Assembly: GCA_934097085.1 (NCBI GenBank)
Contig: CAKONK010000006.1
Location: 1-64,000 of the forward strand
DNA length: 64,000 bases
Direction: 5' to 3'
Source: an uncultured Bacilli bacterium
GTDB lineage: Bacteria > Bacillota_I > Bacilli_A > RF39 > UBA660
Every line of letters starts with the position of its first letter. Position 1 is the stretch's first letter. Made by a program: the position numbers and the translations under genes. Of the stretch, positions 17,589 to 25,244 are shown piece by piece. Under the pieces are notes generated by a model that saw nothing but the letters and a program-made list of their open reading frames with translations, did not search any database and was not told the origin of the DNA.

Positions 17589-17987
17589 CTACTTAAATAG
17601 TTCTATAATATAAGGAATAAAAATAATACTATTAACAATTAAAGCCATAAATGTAGCCATACAAGTTGCTGCAGAACCACAATCTTTAGCTATTTTTGCA
17701 AGTGGATGATACTCTTGTGTAACAAGGTCCACGGTTGCCTCAACTGCTGTATTTAAAAACTCTATTTCCATTATTAAAAGCATACTTATAAGTGCAAAAA
17801 TCCATTGCATAAAAGTAATTTTAAAAATAATACCAAATATAATTATTGCTATAACACCAATAGTTTCAAATATAAAACTTGTTTCGTGTGTATAACAATA
17901 TAAAAATCCTTGAAATGAATATTTAAATTTATGCATTACATCTTTGATAGGTCCTACTTTTTCACCTTTTCGTTTTATTAAATCCAT
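17589..17987 (-). CDS. dgkA: Diacylglycerol/undecaprenol kinase family protein
   Basis: 132-aa membrane kinase of the DgkA family, which in Gram-positives phosphorylates undecaprenol. The signature EFLNTAVEATVDL (about 75-87) followed by HPLAKIAKDCGSAA (about 93-106) contains the conserved catalytic Glu and Asp/Lys residues. Three transmembrane helices are visible. The ATG, preceded by AGGAG, lies 26 bp inside the ybeY reading frame, a translational-coupling arrangement. Order matches the conserved Firmicutes cluster. Confidence 0.92.
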   Translation of the reverse strand: MDLIKRKGEKVGPIKDVMHKFKYSFQGFLYCYTHETSFIFETIGVIAIIIFGIIFKITFMQWIFALISMLLIMEIEFLNTAVEATVDLVTQEYHPLAKIAKDCGSAATCMATFMALIVNSIIFIPYIIELFK

Positions 17988-18408
17988 TTAATACCAACTC
18001 CTGTTTCCCAAACATTATTTTTTCTTCTTCTTTTGATTTTGTATGATCATAGCCAAGCAAATGTAATAGCCCATGAACCGCTAAAAAGGCAATCTCTCTA
18101 GTTTCAGAATGTCCATACATTACTGCTTGTTCTTTCATTCTTGGAATGCAAATATAAATTTCTCCGAGCATTCTAATGCCATTATACAAATCTTTATCAT
18201 TATCCTCAAAAGCAAATGATATTACATCAGTTACTCTATCAATACCTCGGTACTCTTTATTAATTTTTTGAATAGTTTCATTATCCACTAAAATGACCTC
18301 AAAAAAAGAGTTTTGAACACCTTCCATTTTTAAACATCTTTTTAATACTTTTTTTACTATACCATATTTTTTATAATTTACTGTATCTGTTATTTTAAAT
18401 TTATTCAT
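17962..18408 (-). CDS. ybeY: Endoribonuclease YbeY
   Basis: Zinc-dependent single-strand RNase in 16S rRNA 3'-end maturation and ribosome quality control. The zinc motif HGLLHLLGYDH (H3xH5xH) is near 115-125. The preceding strand DRVTDVISFAF is also conserved. I choose the ATG at 18408 (148 aa), with GGGGAA upstream. The ATGA overlap with the VanZ-like gene stop means the two are coupled. Confidence 0.96.
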   Translation of the reverse strand: MNKFKITDTVNYKKYGIVKKVLKRCLKMEGVQNSFFEVILVDNETIQKINKEYRGIDRVTDVISFAFEDNDKDLYNGIRMLGEIYICIPRMKEQAVMYGHSETREIAFLAVHGLLHLLGYDHTKSKEEEKIMFGKQELVLNGFNKTKR

Positions 18409-19004
18409 ACATTCCCCATAACCTTCAAAAAATACAATAATATTATAACTAAAATTCCTATGCAAATCAAATAATTAATGTATTTTTTCTTAAAAATTGG
18501 CATTTTATTAATAAGTTTATAAATTAAATAACCAAATGTTGCTCCTATAGTATTTAAAATGATATCATCAACATCAAAACTTCTACCAATATTTAGTTGA
18601 ACAAACTCAATTGTAATACTTACCAAAAGTGATATTAACACAGGACTATAAAATTTATTTGGTTTAACATACGAAGAAATAATAAACCCAAAAGGTACAA
18701 ATAATAAAATATTACCAATAACATTAAGTAAAAATAGATGACTACTAATTTTGTATCTAAGTATTTCGGCAAATGGAATAATATTTACGCCACCACCTAA
18801 AGTATTATAATCTACTCTAGTAACAAGTTCATAAAGCATAATTAAATATGTAATACTTAAAAGTATATAAAATTCTTCATATAAAACTATCTTTTGTTTA
18901 TTACATAATTTATATGAAACTCTACTTGCAAGCACTGTAACAATAATTATTGCAAGTGTGGGCCAAACATGCTTTAAACTGCTATTTAGTAGATTTGAAA
19001 TCAT
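18405..19004 (-). CDS. VanZ-like membrane protein
   Basis: 199-aa protein with about five transmembrane helices. The VanZ pattern is visible: VNIIPFAEILRYK, then NVIGNILLFVPFGFII, ending with a helix containing EFVQLNIGRSFDVDDIILNT. VanZ-family proteins are linked to low-level glycopeptide resistance in one plasmid, but most chromosomal members have unknown roles. Here it replaces phoH and yqfF, which normally lie between yqfD and ybeY in Bacilli. It overlaps ybeY by four bases (ATGA). Confidence 0.85.
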   Translation of the reverse strand: MISNLLNSSLKHVWPTLAIIIVTVLASRVSYKLCNKQKIVLYEEFYILLSITYLIMLYELVTRVDYNTLGGGVNIIPFAEILRYKISSHLFLLNVIGNILLFVPFGFIISSYVKPNKFYSPVLISLLVSITIEFVQLNIGRSFDVDDIILNTIGATFGYLIYKLINKMPIFKKKYINYLICIGILVIILLYFLKVMGNV

Positions 19005-19013
19005 AGTACCTCC

Positions 19014-20129
19014 TTAACTTAGAGTTGCAATATTTTCTTTAGTCGTAATAAAAATATCTATATTCATTATACTATCATTTATACTTTTTTGTAAAACCTT
19101 TTCGGTTAATATTTCATCTTTTTCATCAAGGGATAAAAGTACTTTTTCTTTTGCTAATTCCAGTGCTTTATTTTCTGCTTCCTCTACAGAATATTTTTCC
19201 TCTTTTTTTAATATTTCATAATCTATTCTTTTATATATTTTTATACCAAATCCAGAAAATAATAGTTTTTCTTTTGAGGCAAAATTTTTAAGTCTATCTT
19301 TTAAAATAACATATTCTTTATCTTTAAAATTAATTATAAAGTTATTTCTTTTCTTATTTGTAACTGCATCTTTAGTATATTTTAATGGTATTTTTTCATT
19401 AACACTATACCAGCTTTCTGCATAAACTTTTGCACTTGCACATACTGTTGATACCACATTTTCATTAAGTAGGATATCTCCACTTACAATTAAATCACCT
19501 TTTTTAACATAACTTCCAGGTTTTATAAGAGGTGTTCCTTTATAAACTGTAAGCATTTTAATTATACCAGACTTTTTTGCATAAACATTGCAATACTCTT
19601 TTTCTTCATTTTTACTTTCATAAACTTTTTCAGTAACTTTAACAATGTATATCATACCTTTTCTCTCAATTTCGATAAAATCAATTATGTCTTTATTATC
19701 ATTTTTAATTTTTTTCTTAATACTTTCAAGTTTTTGAAAACTTTTTCGAAAGGTAAATTTTTCAACATTATTATTAGATAATTCTTGAATAACTAAATTT
19801 ACTATTTTAGGATTTTCATTTTCAACTTTAATATCAACAATAAAAAAAGATAAAAAAGTTACGAAAACTATTATTAATATAAAACTTATAAATACTAAAT
19901 AATATTTTTTTAAAATGAATGAATAATATTTTTTACCATAAAACCTTACTACTTTAAAGTTTAAATATTTATAATACTTTTGCACTTTTGGAAAGTCTAC
20001 ATAACTTATCTTAACAAATGTATAACCTTTTTCAGTATATATTAAATATATATCAACATTAATTTGTTTTAACTTAAGTATAATATCATTTATTTTAAAT
20101 TTACTTTTAATAAGGATATAACTATTCAT
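19014..20129 (-). CDS. yqfD: Sporulation-linked protein YqfD
   Basis: 371-aa YqfD-like protein with a cytoplasmic N-terminal domain (1-85), one transmembrane helix (about 92-115, VFISFILIIVFVTFLSFFIV) and a large extracytoplasmic domain with a barrel-sandwich-like turn (GTPLIKPGSYVKKGDLIVSGDI, about 200-222). It overlaps the small yqfC gene by 8 bp. The yqfC-yqfD pair is expressed from sigma-E in spore formers, where it supports engulfed-forespore development. Whether this organism sporulates cannot be told from the window. The call rests on domain order and synteny. Confidence 0.85.
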   Translation of the reverse strand: MNSYILIKSKFKINDIILKLKQINVDIYLIYTEKGYTFVKISYVDFPKVQKYYKYLNFKVVRFYGKKYYSFILKKYYLVFISFILIIVFVTFLSFFIVDIKVENENPKIVNLVIQELSNNNVEKFTFRKSFQKLESIKKKIKNDNKDIIDFIEIERKGMIYIVKVTEKVYESKNEEKEYCNVYAKKSGIIKMLTVYKGTPLIKPGSYVKKGDLIVSGDILLNENVVSTVCASAKVYAESWYSVNEKIPLKYTKDAVTNKKRNNFIINFKDKEYVILKDRLKNFASKEKLLFSGFGIKIYKRIDYEILKKEEKYSVEEAENKALELAKEKVLLSLDEKDEILTEKVLQKSINDSIMNIDIFITTKENIATLS

Positions 20130-20370
20130 AAATTTTACCTAAGTTAATAATATTACCCTCGATTAAAAGTTCACTACTATTTATTTTTTTAATTTTTAAA
20201 TCATTACCAGTTATTTTTAATTTAAAATTTTCTATAGAAAGCTCTATAAGTTCATTTGTTAGGGTTATTATTTCAGTAAAATTATAAATATATAAATAGT
20301 TTTCATACATTGTAATAAAATATTTTTTATCATATAAAAAGTCCATAATTGTATTTTTAATATTCAACAT
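20122..20370 (-). CDS. yqfC: YabP/YqfC family sporulation-associated protein
   Basis: 82-aa soluble beta-rich protein. I start it at the ATG at 20370, which follows GGTGATA at ideal spacing; the longer form uses a TTG inside the ribosome site. The pattern LYDKKYFITMYENYLYIYNF, later LKITGNDLKIKKI and LLIEGNI, matches the YabP/YqfC fold. Position just before yqfD, with an 8-bp overlap, is the standard arrangement. Function in the family is linked to the sporulation mother cell. Confidence 0.8.
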   Translation of the reverse strand: MLNIKNTIMDFLYDKKYFITMYENYLYIYNFTEIITLTNELIELSIENFKLKITGNDLKIKKINSSELLIEGNIINLGKIYE

Positions 20371-20390
20371 TATCACCAATTAATTATATG

Positions 20391-20414
20391 AAAAAAAGAA
20401 GACTTTTAATCTTC
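20391..20414 (-). terminator. Intrinsic terminator after tex
   Basis: Minus-strand hairpin GAAGA/TCTTC followed by T7; the tex stop codon lies in its 5' arm. It separates tex from yqfC. Confidence 0.65.
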
Positions 20415-22550
20415 CTTAAAAAGTGATAATTGAACTTTTTCTTTTTCTTTATCAATTCCAATTACATACACACTAATAATGTCACCGACTTTTAAAACTT
20501 CACTTGGATGTTTTATATAATTTTTACTCATTTTAGAAATGTGAATAAGACCATCATTATGAAGTCCAATATCTACGAAAGCACCAAAGTCAACAACATT
20601 ACGAACCGTTCCTTCGAGTTTATCACCAATTTTTAAATCTTTGATTTCTAAAATATCACTTTTTAGTATTGGCTTTTCCATTTCATCACGTGGATCGCGA
20701 TGGGCTTTAGCAAAACTTTTTAAAATTGTATCAATTGTATATTCATCTGTATCAAGTTTACTAGCAAGTTCTTTGGCATTTATATTTTTCACTTTATCAG
20801 AGCATTTACCAATTTCCTCAGCATTTATATTTAATATTTCCATTACTTTTTTAGCAATATCATAACTTTCTGGGTGAATATCAGTTGTATCAAATATATT
20901 ACTTCCCCCTTCAACTCGCATAAATCCAATTGCTTGTTCATAAACTTTTTCACTTAACAATTTATTTTTTAAAACTTCCTCACGAGATAAAATCTTGCCT
21001 TTTTCCTCACGATATTTTATTATCTTATCAATGTATGTTTTAGTAAGACCAGATATATATTTTAAAAGTGATGGGCTTGCAGTATTTATGTTTACACCAA
21101 CTTCATTTACAGCACTTGTTACAACAAAGTCTAATGATGATGATAATTTTTTAGCATTAACATCGTGTTGATATAAACCTACACCGATACTTTCTGGAGT
21201 TATTTTTACAAGTTCAGATAACGCATCTTGAAGTCTTCTTCCTATACTTATTGCACTTCTTTCTTCAACCACTAAATCAGGGAATTCCTTTATAGCAAGT
21301 GGTGATGCACTATAAACAGATGCTCCAGCTTCAGAAACAATTATATAATCAACTTTTCTATCAATAGATTTTATAACATCACTTATAAATTTTTCACTTT
21401 CCCTTGAGGCTGTTCCATTACCAATTGCCACGATATCAATATTATATTTGTTTATTAAGTCAATTGTTTTTGCTTTTGCTTCTTCATATTTATTTACCGG
21501 AGGATGAGGATATATTTTTTCAATTTTAAGTACTTTTCCTACTGGGTTTAAAACAGCAAGTTTGCAACCAGTTCTATATGCTGGATCAAATCCTAATACC
21601 ATCTTATCTTTAATCGGTGGTGTTAAAAGTAGATTTTCTAAATTTTCACTAAAGTTTTTAATAGCAACATCTTCGGCTTTTTCAGATAATGCTGCACGTA
21701 TTTCTCTTTCTACACTTGGAAATATAAGTCTTTTGTAACTATCTTTAATGGCATTTTTTACAATATCCACAGCAAAACTTTCTTTATTTTTAATTATCTT
21801 TTCTTCGAAAAATGAAAGAACTTTTGCATCATCAATATCAATTGAAACTGTAACTATTTTTTCTTTTTCAGCACGGTTAATAGCAAGAACTCTATATGAT
21901 TTTATTTTAGATACTTCCTCCTTAAAGTCATAATACATTTCATAAACTTTCTTTTCATCTTCAGCATCTTTTTTCTTTTTAGAAATTATAAAACCATTTT
22001 TGAATATGAAACTGCGAAGCCATTTTCGATAATAAGCATTATCTGATATATACTCGGCAATTATGTAACTTGCACCAGTAACTGCATCCTCAACTGTTTT
22101 AACTTTATCATTTATAAACTTTGAGGTTAAAGATGTAATATCACCTTTCGTAGGAAATGACATTATCATTTTTGCAAGTGGTTCAAGTCCATTATTAATT
22201 GCATCAGTTGCTTTTGTTTTCTTTTTTTCCTTAAATGGTCTATAAAGATCCTCAACTTCGACAAGTTTTTCAGCATTTAAGATTTTATCTTTTAGTTCAT
22301 CAGTAAGTAATTCTTTTTCATCAATTAATTTAATTACACTTTCTTTTCTTTCTAAAAGATTTACTTCATAAGCATATACTTCATTTATTTTACGAAGCTG
22401 TTCTTCGTCTAAAGCACCAGTAACCTCTTTACGATATCTTGCGATAAATGGAATTGTTGCTCCCTCGGACAAAAGTTTTAAAGCACTAGCAACTTGACTA
22501 TCTTTAACATTCAAATTATTAGCAATATTTTTTATTATTTTTTCATTCAT
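20406..22550 (-). CDS. tex: Tex family S1 RNA-binding protein
   Basis: 714-aa nucleic-acid binding protein linked to transcription, related to eukaryotic Spt6. Domains in order: N-terminal helical Tex domain (1-190, with LLSEGATIPFIARYRKEVTGALDEE landmarks ATIPF and RYRKEV), YqgF-homologous RNase H-like domain (about 320-450, LGFDPAYRTGCKLAVL), helix-hairpin-helix region (about 485-560, VNINTASPSLLKYISGL), and a C-terminal S1 domain (about 640-710, GTVRNVVDFGAFVDIG). The start at 22550 follows GAGGT. Length is as expected for the family. Confidence 0.95.
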   Translation of the reverse strand: MNEKIIKNIANNLNVKDSQVASALKLLSEGATIPFIARYRKEVTGALDEEQLRKINEVYAYEVNLLERKESVIKLIDEKELLTDELKDKILNAEKLVEVEDLYRPFKEKKKTKATDAINNGLEPLAKMIMSFPTKGDITSLTSKFINDKVKTVEDAVTGASYIIAEYISDNAYYRKWLRSFIFKNGFIISKKKKDAEDEKKVYEMYYDFKEEVSKIKSYRVLAINRAEKEKIVTVSIDIDDAKVLSFFEEKIIKNKESFAVDIVKNAIKDSYKRLIFPSVEREIRAALSEKAEDVAIKNFSENLENLLLTPPIKDKMVLGFDPAYRTGCKLAVLNPVGKVLKIEKIYPHPPVNKYEEAKAKTIDLINKYNIDIVAIGNGTASRESEKFISDVIKSIDRKVDYIIVSEAGASVYSASPLAIKEFPDLVVEERSAISIGRRLQDALSELVKITPESIGVGLYQHDVNAKKLSSSLDFVVTSAVNEVGVNINTASPSLLKYISGLTKTYIDKIIKYREEKGKILSREEVLKNKLLSEKVYEQAIGFMRVEGGSNIFDTTDIHPESYDIAKKVMEILNINAEEIGKCSDKVKNINAKELASKLDTDEYTIDTILKSFAKAHRDPRDEMEKPILKSDILEIKDLKIGDKLEGTVRNVVDFGAFVDIGLHNDGLIHISKMSKNYIKHPSEVLKVGDIISVYVIGIDKEKEKVQLSLFKED

Positions 22551-22577
22551 ATTTTTTACCTCACTAGACAATTATAC

Positions 22578-22604
22578 AAAAAAAGGAAGTATTTGACTAC
22601 TACC
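22578..22604 (-). terminator. Intrinsic terminator with no gene directly upstream of it
   Basis: Minus-strand hairpin GGTAGTA/TACTTCC followed by T7. The nearest minus-strand gene upstream is at 24359, beyond the DUF3800 cassette. If the cassette is removed at its 21-bp repeats, this terminator falls directly on the restored stop codon of that gene (22602-22600). Confidence 0.65.
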
Positions 22605-22621
22605 TTTGACACTTGTTTACA

Positions 22622-22642
22622 TTGCAAAAGTTATTTTTGTTT
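22622..22642. repeat. Left 21-bp direct repeat of the DUF3800 cassette
   Basis: This 21-mer (begins TTGCAAAAG, ends TTTTGTTT) is repeated without mismatch at 24375-24395. Bases on both sides then diverge. In the minus frame it encodes NKNNFC, as in the 3' end of the 24359 gene. Confidence 0.85.
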
Positions 22643-22831
22643 AATTTTTTAGTTTATTATTTTTATCTTTATATACTACTTTTTGGATTGTTATCATTTA
22701 ATAATTTAAAATACTTTGCAATAATCTTTTTATATTTAATATAATAATTCATTGTCAGTAATTGTAACATTTTAATATTTATGTTTGCTTTTATGACATT
22801 ATGTGTTATTATATATATGGAGGCGATTTTA

Positions 22832-23215
22832 TTGAAAAATAATGTATTTCTTTTAGAACGCAAAAGATTAAACTTAACGCAAGATCAATTAGCTAAAAAA
22901 CTTAATATTAGTCGTTCTAATGTAGCAAATTGGGAAAATGGATTTAATATGCCAAGTTTAGACTTACTATTTAAATGTTCAGATTTATTTGGCTGTGATT
23001 TATTATATCTTGCTGGATATCAAAATGAAAGAATAGCTAAAAATGATGGGGCTTTACCATCAGAACCTTATTTTGATTACCAAAGTGCATATGAAACATT
23101 TGGAAACCTTTTAAAAGAAAAGAAAATAATTCCACAAACTAAATTTTTAACTGAAAATGATTATGAAAGAATTTTACAATTTATTAAAATAAATAAAGAT
23201 TTTATTATTAAATAA
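22832..23215 (+). CDS. XRE-family transcriptional regulator
   Basis: 127-aa DNA-binding protein. A helix-turn-helix of the lambda-repressor/XRE type occupies about 2-60 (KRLNLTQDQLAKKLNISRS, then NVANWENGFNMPSLDLL). The C-terminal half is helical and may be the dimer or sensor part. I choose a TTG start at 22832, seven to nine bases after GGAGG; the ATG at 22817 overlaps that site. A possible promoter lies just upstream (TTGCTT, 16 bp, TATTAT). It is 30 bp upstream of the DUF3800 gene, so it probably controls the cassette operon. Confidence 0.88.
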   Translation: MKNNVFLLERKRLNLTQDQLAKKLNISRSNVANWENGFNMPSLDLLFKCSDLFGCDLLYLAGYQNERIAKNDGALPSEPYFDYQSAYETFGNLLKEKKIIPQTKFLTENDYERILQFIKINKDFIIK

Positions 23216-23245
23216 AGACGAAACAAAAGGAGAGAGCTTAAACTT

Positions 23246-24088
23246 ATGAAAAAACAATATCTTATTTACTCGGACGAATCTTACAAGCGTGGCAGTTACT
23301 ATAGTAATTTTTATGGTGGTGCATTAGTTGATTACACCAAAATTCAAAAAATTAATGAAATATTAAACAATAAGAAAAAAGAATTAAATTGTGGTGGAGA
23401 AATAAAGTGGTCTAAAGTTAGTGAAAATTATTTAAATAAATACATTGAAATAATAAATCTTTTTTTTACTTATGTAAAAAATGGTGATATAAAAATTAGA
23501 ATTATGTTTAAACAAAATGCTTATGTATTTAAACAATTGGATAAAATAAAATATCAAAATGAATTTCAACTTTTATATTATCAATTTATTAAACACGCTT
23601 TTGGTCTGGATTATTGTGTTAAAAATAGTGATGATGAAATCATTCTAAAACTATACTTTGACCAATTGCCAGATACAAAAGAAAAAAATAGTGAATTTAA
23701 AGAACATATCTTATACTTAAATAATATATTTGATGAACACATTACAATAAAAAAAGAAGATATTGTAGAAATAAATTCTAAAGAACACGTTATTCAACAA
23801 TGTATGGACATAATTTTAGGATCAATAAATTTCAGATTAAATAATCTAAATAAAATTAAACTAAATGGAACTAAAAGAAGAGGAAAAACAACTATAGCAA
23901 AAGAAAAATTATATAAGGTTATTTTGAAAAATATCAGAGAAATCTACCCTAATTTTAATATTGGAATTTCAACTAGTACAAGGGGAAATGTAAATAACAG
24001 ATGGCTAGACCCTTATAGACATTGGCTTTTCAAAACAAAAAATAGTGAATTAGATAAAACATTAACAAAAAAATTCAAAAAAAAATAA
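23246..24088 (+). CDS. DUF3800 family protein
   Basis: 280-aa protein with the DUF3800 hallmarks: an N-terminal YLIYSDES strand with acidic residues, the EIKWSKVSENYL motif (about 52-63), a central LKLYFDQLPD acidic strand (about 137), and the late QCMDIILGSINFR helix. The layout of acidic residues suggests an RNase H-like nuclease fold, but activity is unproven. DUF3800 genes are common on phages, plasmids and defence islands, and several structured RNA motifs have been named for their proximity to them. The ATG follows AAAGGAGAG. Its 3' end overlaps a convergent ncRNA candidate. Confidence 0.85.
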   Translation: MKKQYLIYSDESYKRGSYYSNFYGGALVDYTKIQKINEILNNKKKELNCGGEIKWSKVSENYLNKYIEIINLFFTYVKNGDIKIRIMFKQNAYVFKQLDKIKYQNEFQLLYYQFIKHAFGLDYCVKNSDDEIILKLYFDQLPDTKEKNSEFKEHILYLNNIFDEHITIKKEDIVEINSKEHVIQQCMDIILGSINFRLNNLNKIKLNGTKRRGKTTIAKEKLYKVILKNIREIYPNFNIGISTSTRGNVNNRWLDPYRHWLFKTKNSELDKTLTKKFKKK

Positions 24089-24219
24089 CTCCATATCGCC
24101 TACTAAGTATCTTGCCAATAATGGTAAGACTTCGACTTTACAGAGTTACTAACTATAGTGAAATAATTCACTTAAGCCAGTACGAAGAATTTCACACTAC
24201 GAAGCATACCGCTTCAGTG
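24078..24219 (-). ncRNA. Structured RNA convergent with the DUF3800 gene
   Basis: About 140 nt with a promoter, compact folds and a terminator-like end. It begins directly with a strong hairpin (CACT-GAAGC...GCTTC-GT-AGTG, 24219-24195). A second hairpin is AGTGAA/TTCACT (around 24152). The last domain contains TCTTACCA/TGGCAAGA and is closed by TAACTC pairing with GAGTTA, immediately followed by T8 (24085-24078). No reading frame of note is present. It overlaps the DUF3800 stop codon. The fold also works on the + strand (one A-C mismatch becomes a G-U pair), so orientation rests on the promoter and the T run. It may belong to the DUF3800-associated RNA motifs. Confidence 0.7.
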
Positions 24220-24224
24220 ACTAA

Positions 24225-24253
24225 ATAATACCATATTTAATATTATTTGTCAA
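24225..24253 (-). promoter_or_regulatory. Promoter of the DUF3800-linked ncRNA
   Basis: -35 TTGACA at 24253-24248, 17-bp spacer, -10 TATTAT at 24230-24225. The predicted +1, about 24218, is the first base or two of the 5' hairpin. No protein gene follows it. Confidence 0.75.
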
Positions 24254-24358
24254 TTATAGTATATACAAACTTTTTTGTTCTATGAAATTTATATCACTAA
24301 TATTAAATTATTTTACGTATATTACACTTTAAAAACTTTTAAAATAAAAATATTTTTT

Positions 24359-24775
24359 TTATCTCCTTTGAAATTTGCAAAAGTTATTTTTGTTTGCTAA
24401 TATCTTAATTACTGGAACAACATTCATTTCACAAAGATTTGTTTCTTCATTTAGTTCACTATATTCAATATAGTCTAAAGAAATATCTGCAATACCTAAA
24501 AATAATCTAATTATTATAAACTTGCTAAAATAAAATAATTTGCCATAATATGTAAATGGTACTAATGTATCTAGTGTGCTTTCTCCAGTGCAAACATAAT
24601 CTAAATCTTCAGGAATAGATAGCATTATTGAGGCTTCATCATTTACTTCAAAATGTTTTTTAAACATATCCTCAAGTTGAGATTTAAAAATTAAAGATCC
24701 CATAACTATTTCATTTGCTCTATCATCATTTATATAATTTCCAACATATGACTTATATTCATTTAAAACATCCAT
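24359..24775 (-). CDS. Hypothetical protein, 138 aa, with altered 3' end
   Basis: Not recognised. Soluble acidic protein with a hydrophobic central helix (YFSKFIIIRLFLGI, about 80-93). The C-terminus now reads NKNNFC-KFQRR. The last NKNNFC codons are exactly the 21-bp repeat that also occurs at 22622; following that other copy in the same frame gives NKNNFC-NVNKCQR and a stop, right at a terminator. The gene was therefore probably split from its native tail by insertion of the DUF3800 cassette, which supplied a new end of similar length. The ATG follows GGAGGGT. Confidence 0.6.
   Translation of the reverse strand: MDVLNEYKSYVGNYINDDRANEIVMGSLIFKSQLEDMFKKHFEVNDEASIMLSIPEDLDYVCTGESTLDTLVPFTYYGKLFYFSKFIIIRLFLGIADISLDYIEYSELNEETNLCEMNVVPVIKILANKNNFCKFQRR
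24375..24395. repeat. Right 21-bp direct repeat of the DUF3800 cassette
   Basis: Identical to 22622-22642. It forms codons near the 3' end of the 138-aa gene. The distance between copies is 1753 bp. Confidence 0.85.
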
Positions 24776-24924
24776 TAACCCTCCAAAATATATAGACTAT
24801 TATATACTTCTTAAGATTTATTATCAACATCAAGTTCAAATATTTTATTTAATTTCATTTCCAAAGAAAATAATATTAAAAAAATTTTCTTAAATTTTTG
24901 CATAGTATACAGTATAATGATTAA

Positions 24925-25005
24925 AAACAAAGGCACTAGCTGCCCATTTGTTAATCATTGGACCTAGCGGCCCATAAGAACAATCACTATCGATTGTTCT
25001 TTTTT
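24925..25005 (+). ncRNA. Small RNA candidate with tandem 16-nt hairpin repeats
   Basis: A TATAAT -10 at 24913-24918 precedes an 80-nt region with no reading frame. It contains two related 16-mers, GGCACTAGCTGCCCAT (24932-24947) and GGACCTAGCGGCCCAT (24960-24975), 13 of 16 identical and 28 bp apart. It ends in a perfect intrinsic terminator (AGAACAATC/GATTGTTCT, then T6, 24977-25005). GC content is clearly above the surroundings. The -35 is weak. No function is assigned. Confidence 0.55.
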
Positions 25006-25053
25006 AATTAATTAAAGATTATTAACTTATTTAAATATCGGCTGTTTTAAAAA

Positions 25054-25092
25054 GGCTCATAACCGGCGGTCATAGGTTGAAAAGTCCACCAT
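25054..25092 (+). pseudogene. Decayed copy of the tRNA(CAT) 3' half, inverted
   Basis: GGCTCATAACCG-GCGGTCATAGG, then GTCCACCATT, follows the anticodon arm, variable loop, acceptor end and even 3' flank of the intact tRNA at 25245-25321, but on the opposite strand and with the T arm deleted. It cannot fold as a tRNA. Confidence 0.65.
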
Positions 25093-25104
25093 TCATTTTC
25101 CAAT

Positions 25105-25139
25105 AAAAAAAGGACGCATTAATAAATCATAATGCATCC
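25105..25139 (-). terminator. Intrinsic terminator of the tRNA pair
   Basis: Minus-strand hairpin GGATGCATTA/TAATGCGTCC followed by T7, 15 bases past the 3' end of tRNA-Leu. Confidence 0.75.
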
Positions 25140-25153
25140 CTCATACTTTTTAT

Positions 25154-25238
25154 TGGTGCAGGTAAAGGGACTTGAACCCCCACGGAGTAATCCATTAGAT
25201 CCTAAGTCTAACGCGTCTGCCAATTCCGCCATACCTGC
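25154..25238 (-). tRNA. tRNA-Leu (anticodon TAG)
   Basis: 85-nt tRNA including an encoded CCA. Acceptor stem GCAGGTA/TACCTGC, anticodon stem TTAGA/TCTAA with loop CTTAGGA giving anticodon TAG, and a long variable arm (ATGGATTACTCCGT) as in class II tRNAs. T arm contains GGTTCAAGTCC. Transcribed after the CAT tRNA, 6 bases apart. Confidence 0.95.
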
Positions 25239-25244
25239 ATGAAA

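Noticed and set aside
22669..22863. Minus-strand 64-codon frame across the XRE start
   Set aside because: It overlaps the XRE promoter and start on the opposite strand, lacks a ribosome site and has random-looking AT-rich composition.
24078..24253. tmRNA, RNase P, SRP or 6S RNA identity for the structured RNA
   Set aside because: None of their conserved cores is present (no tRNA-like ends with tag frame, no P4 core, no SRP GGAA tetraloop region, no 6S single large bubble).
22622..24395. Integrase, transposase or relaxase to explain the DUF3800 cassette
   Set aside because: None of the frames inside or next to it has tyrosine or serine recombinase, DDE or HUH motifs. The cassette cannot move on its own as far as can be seen.
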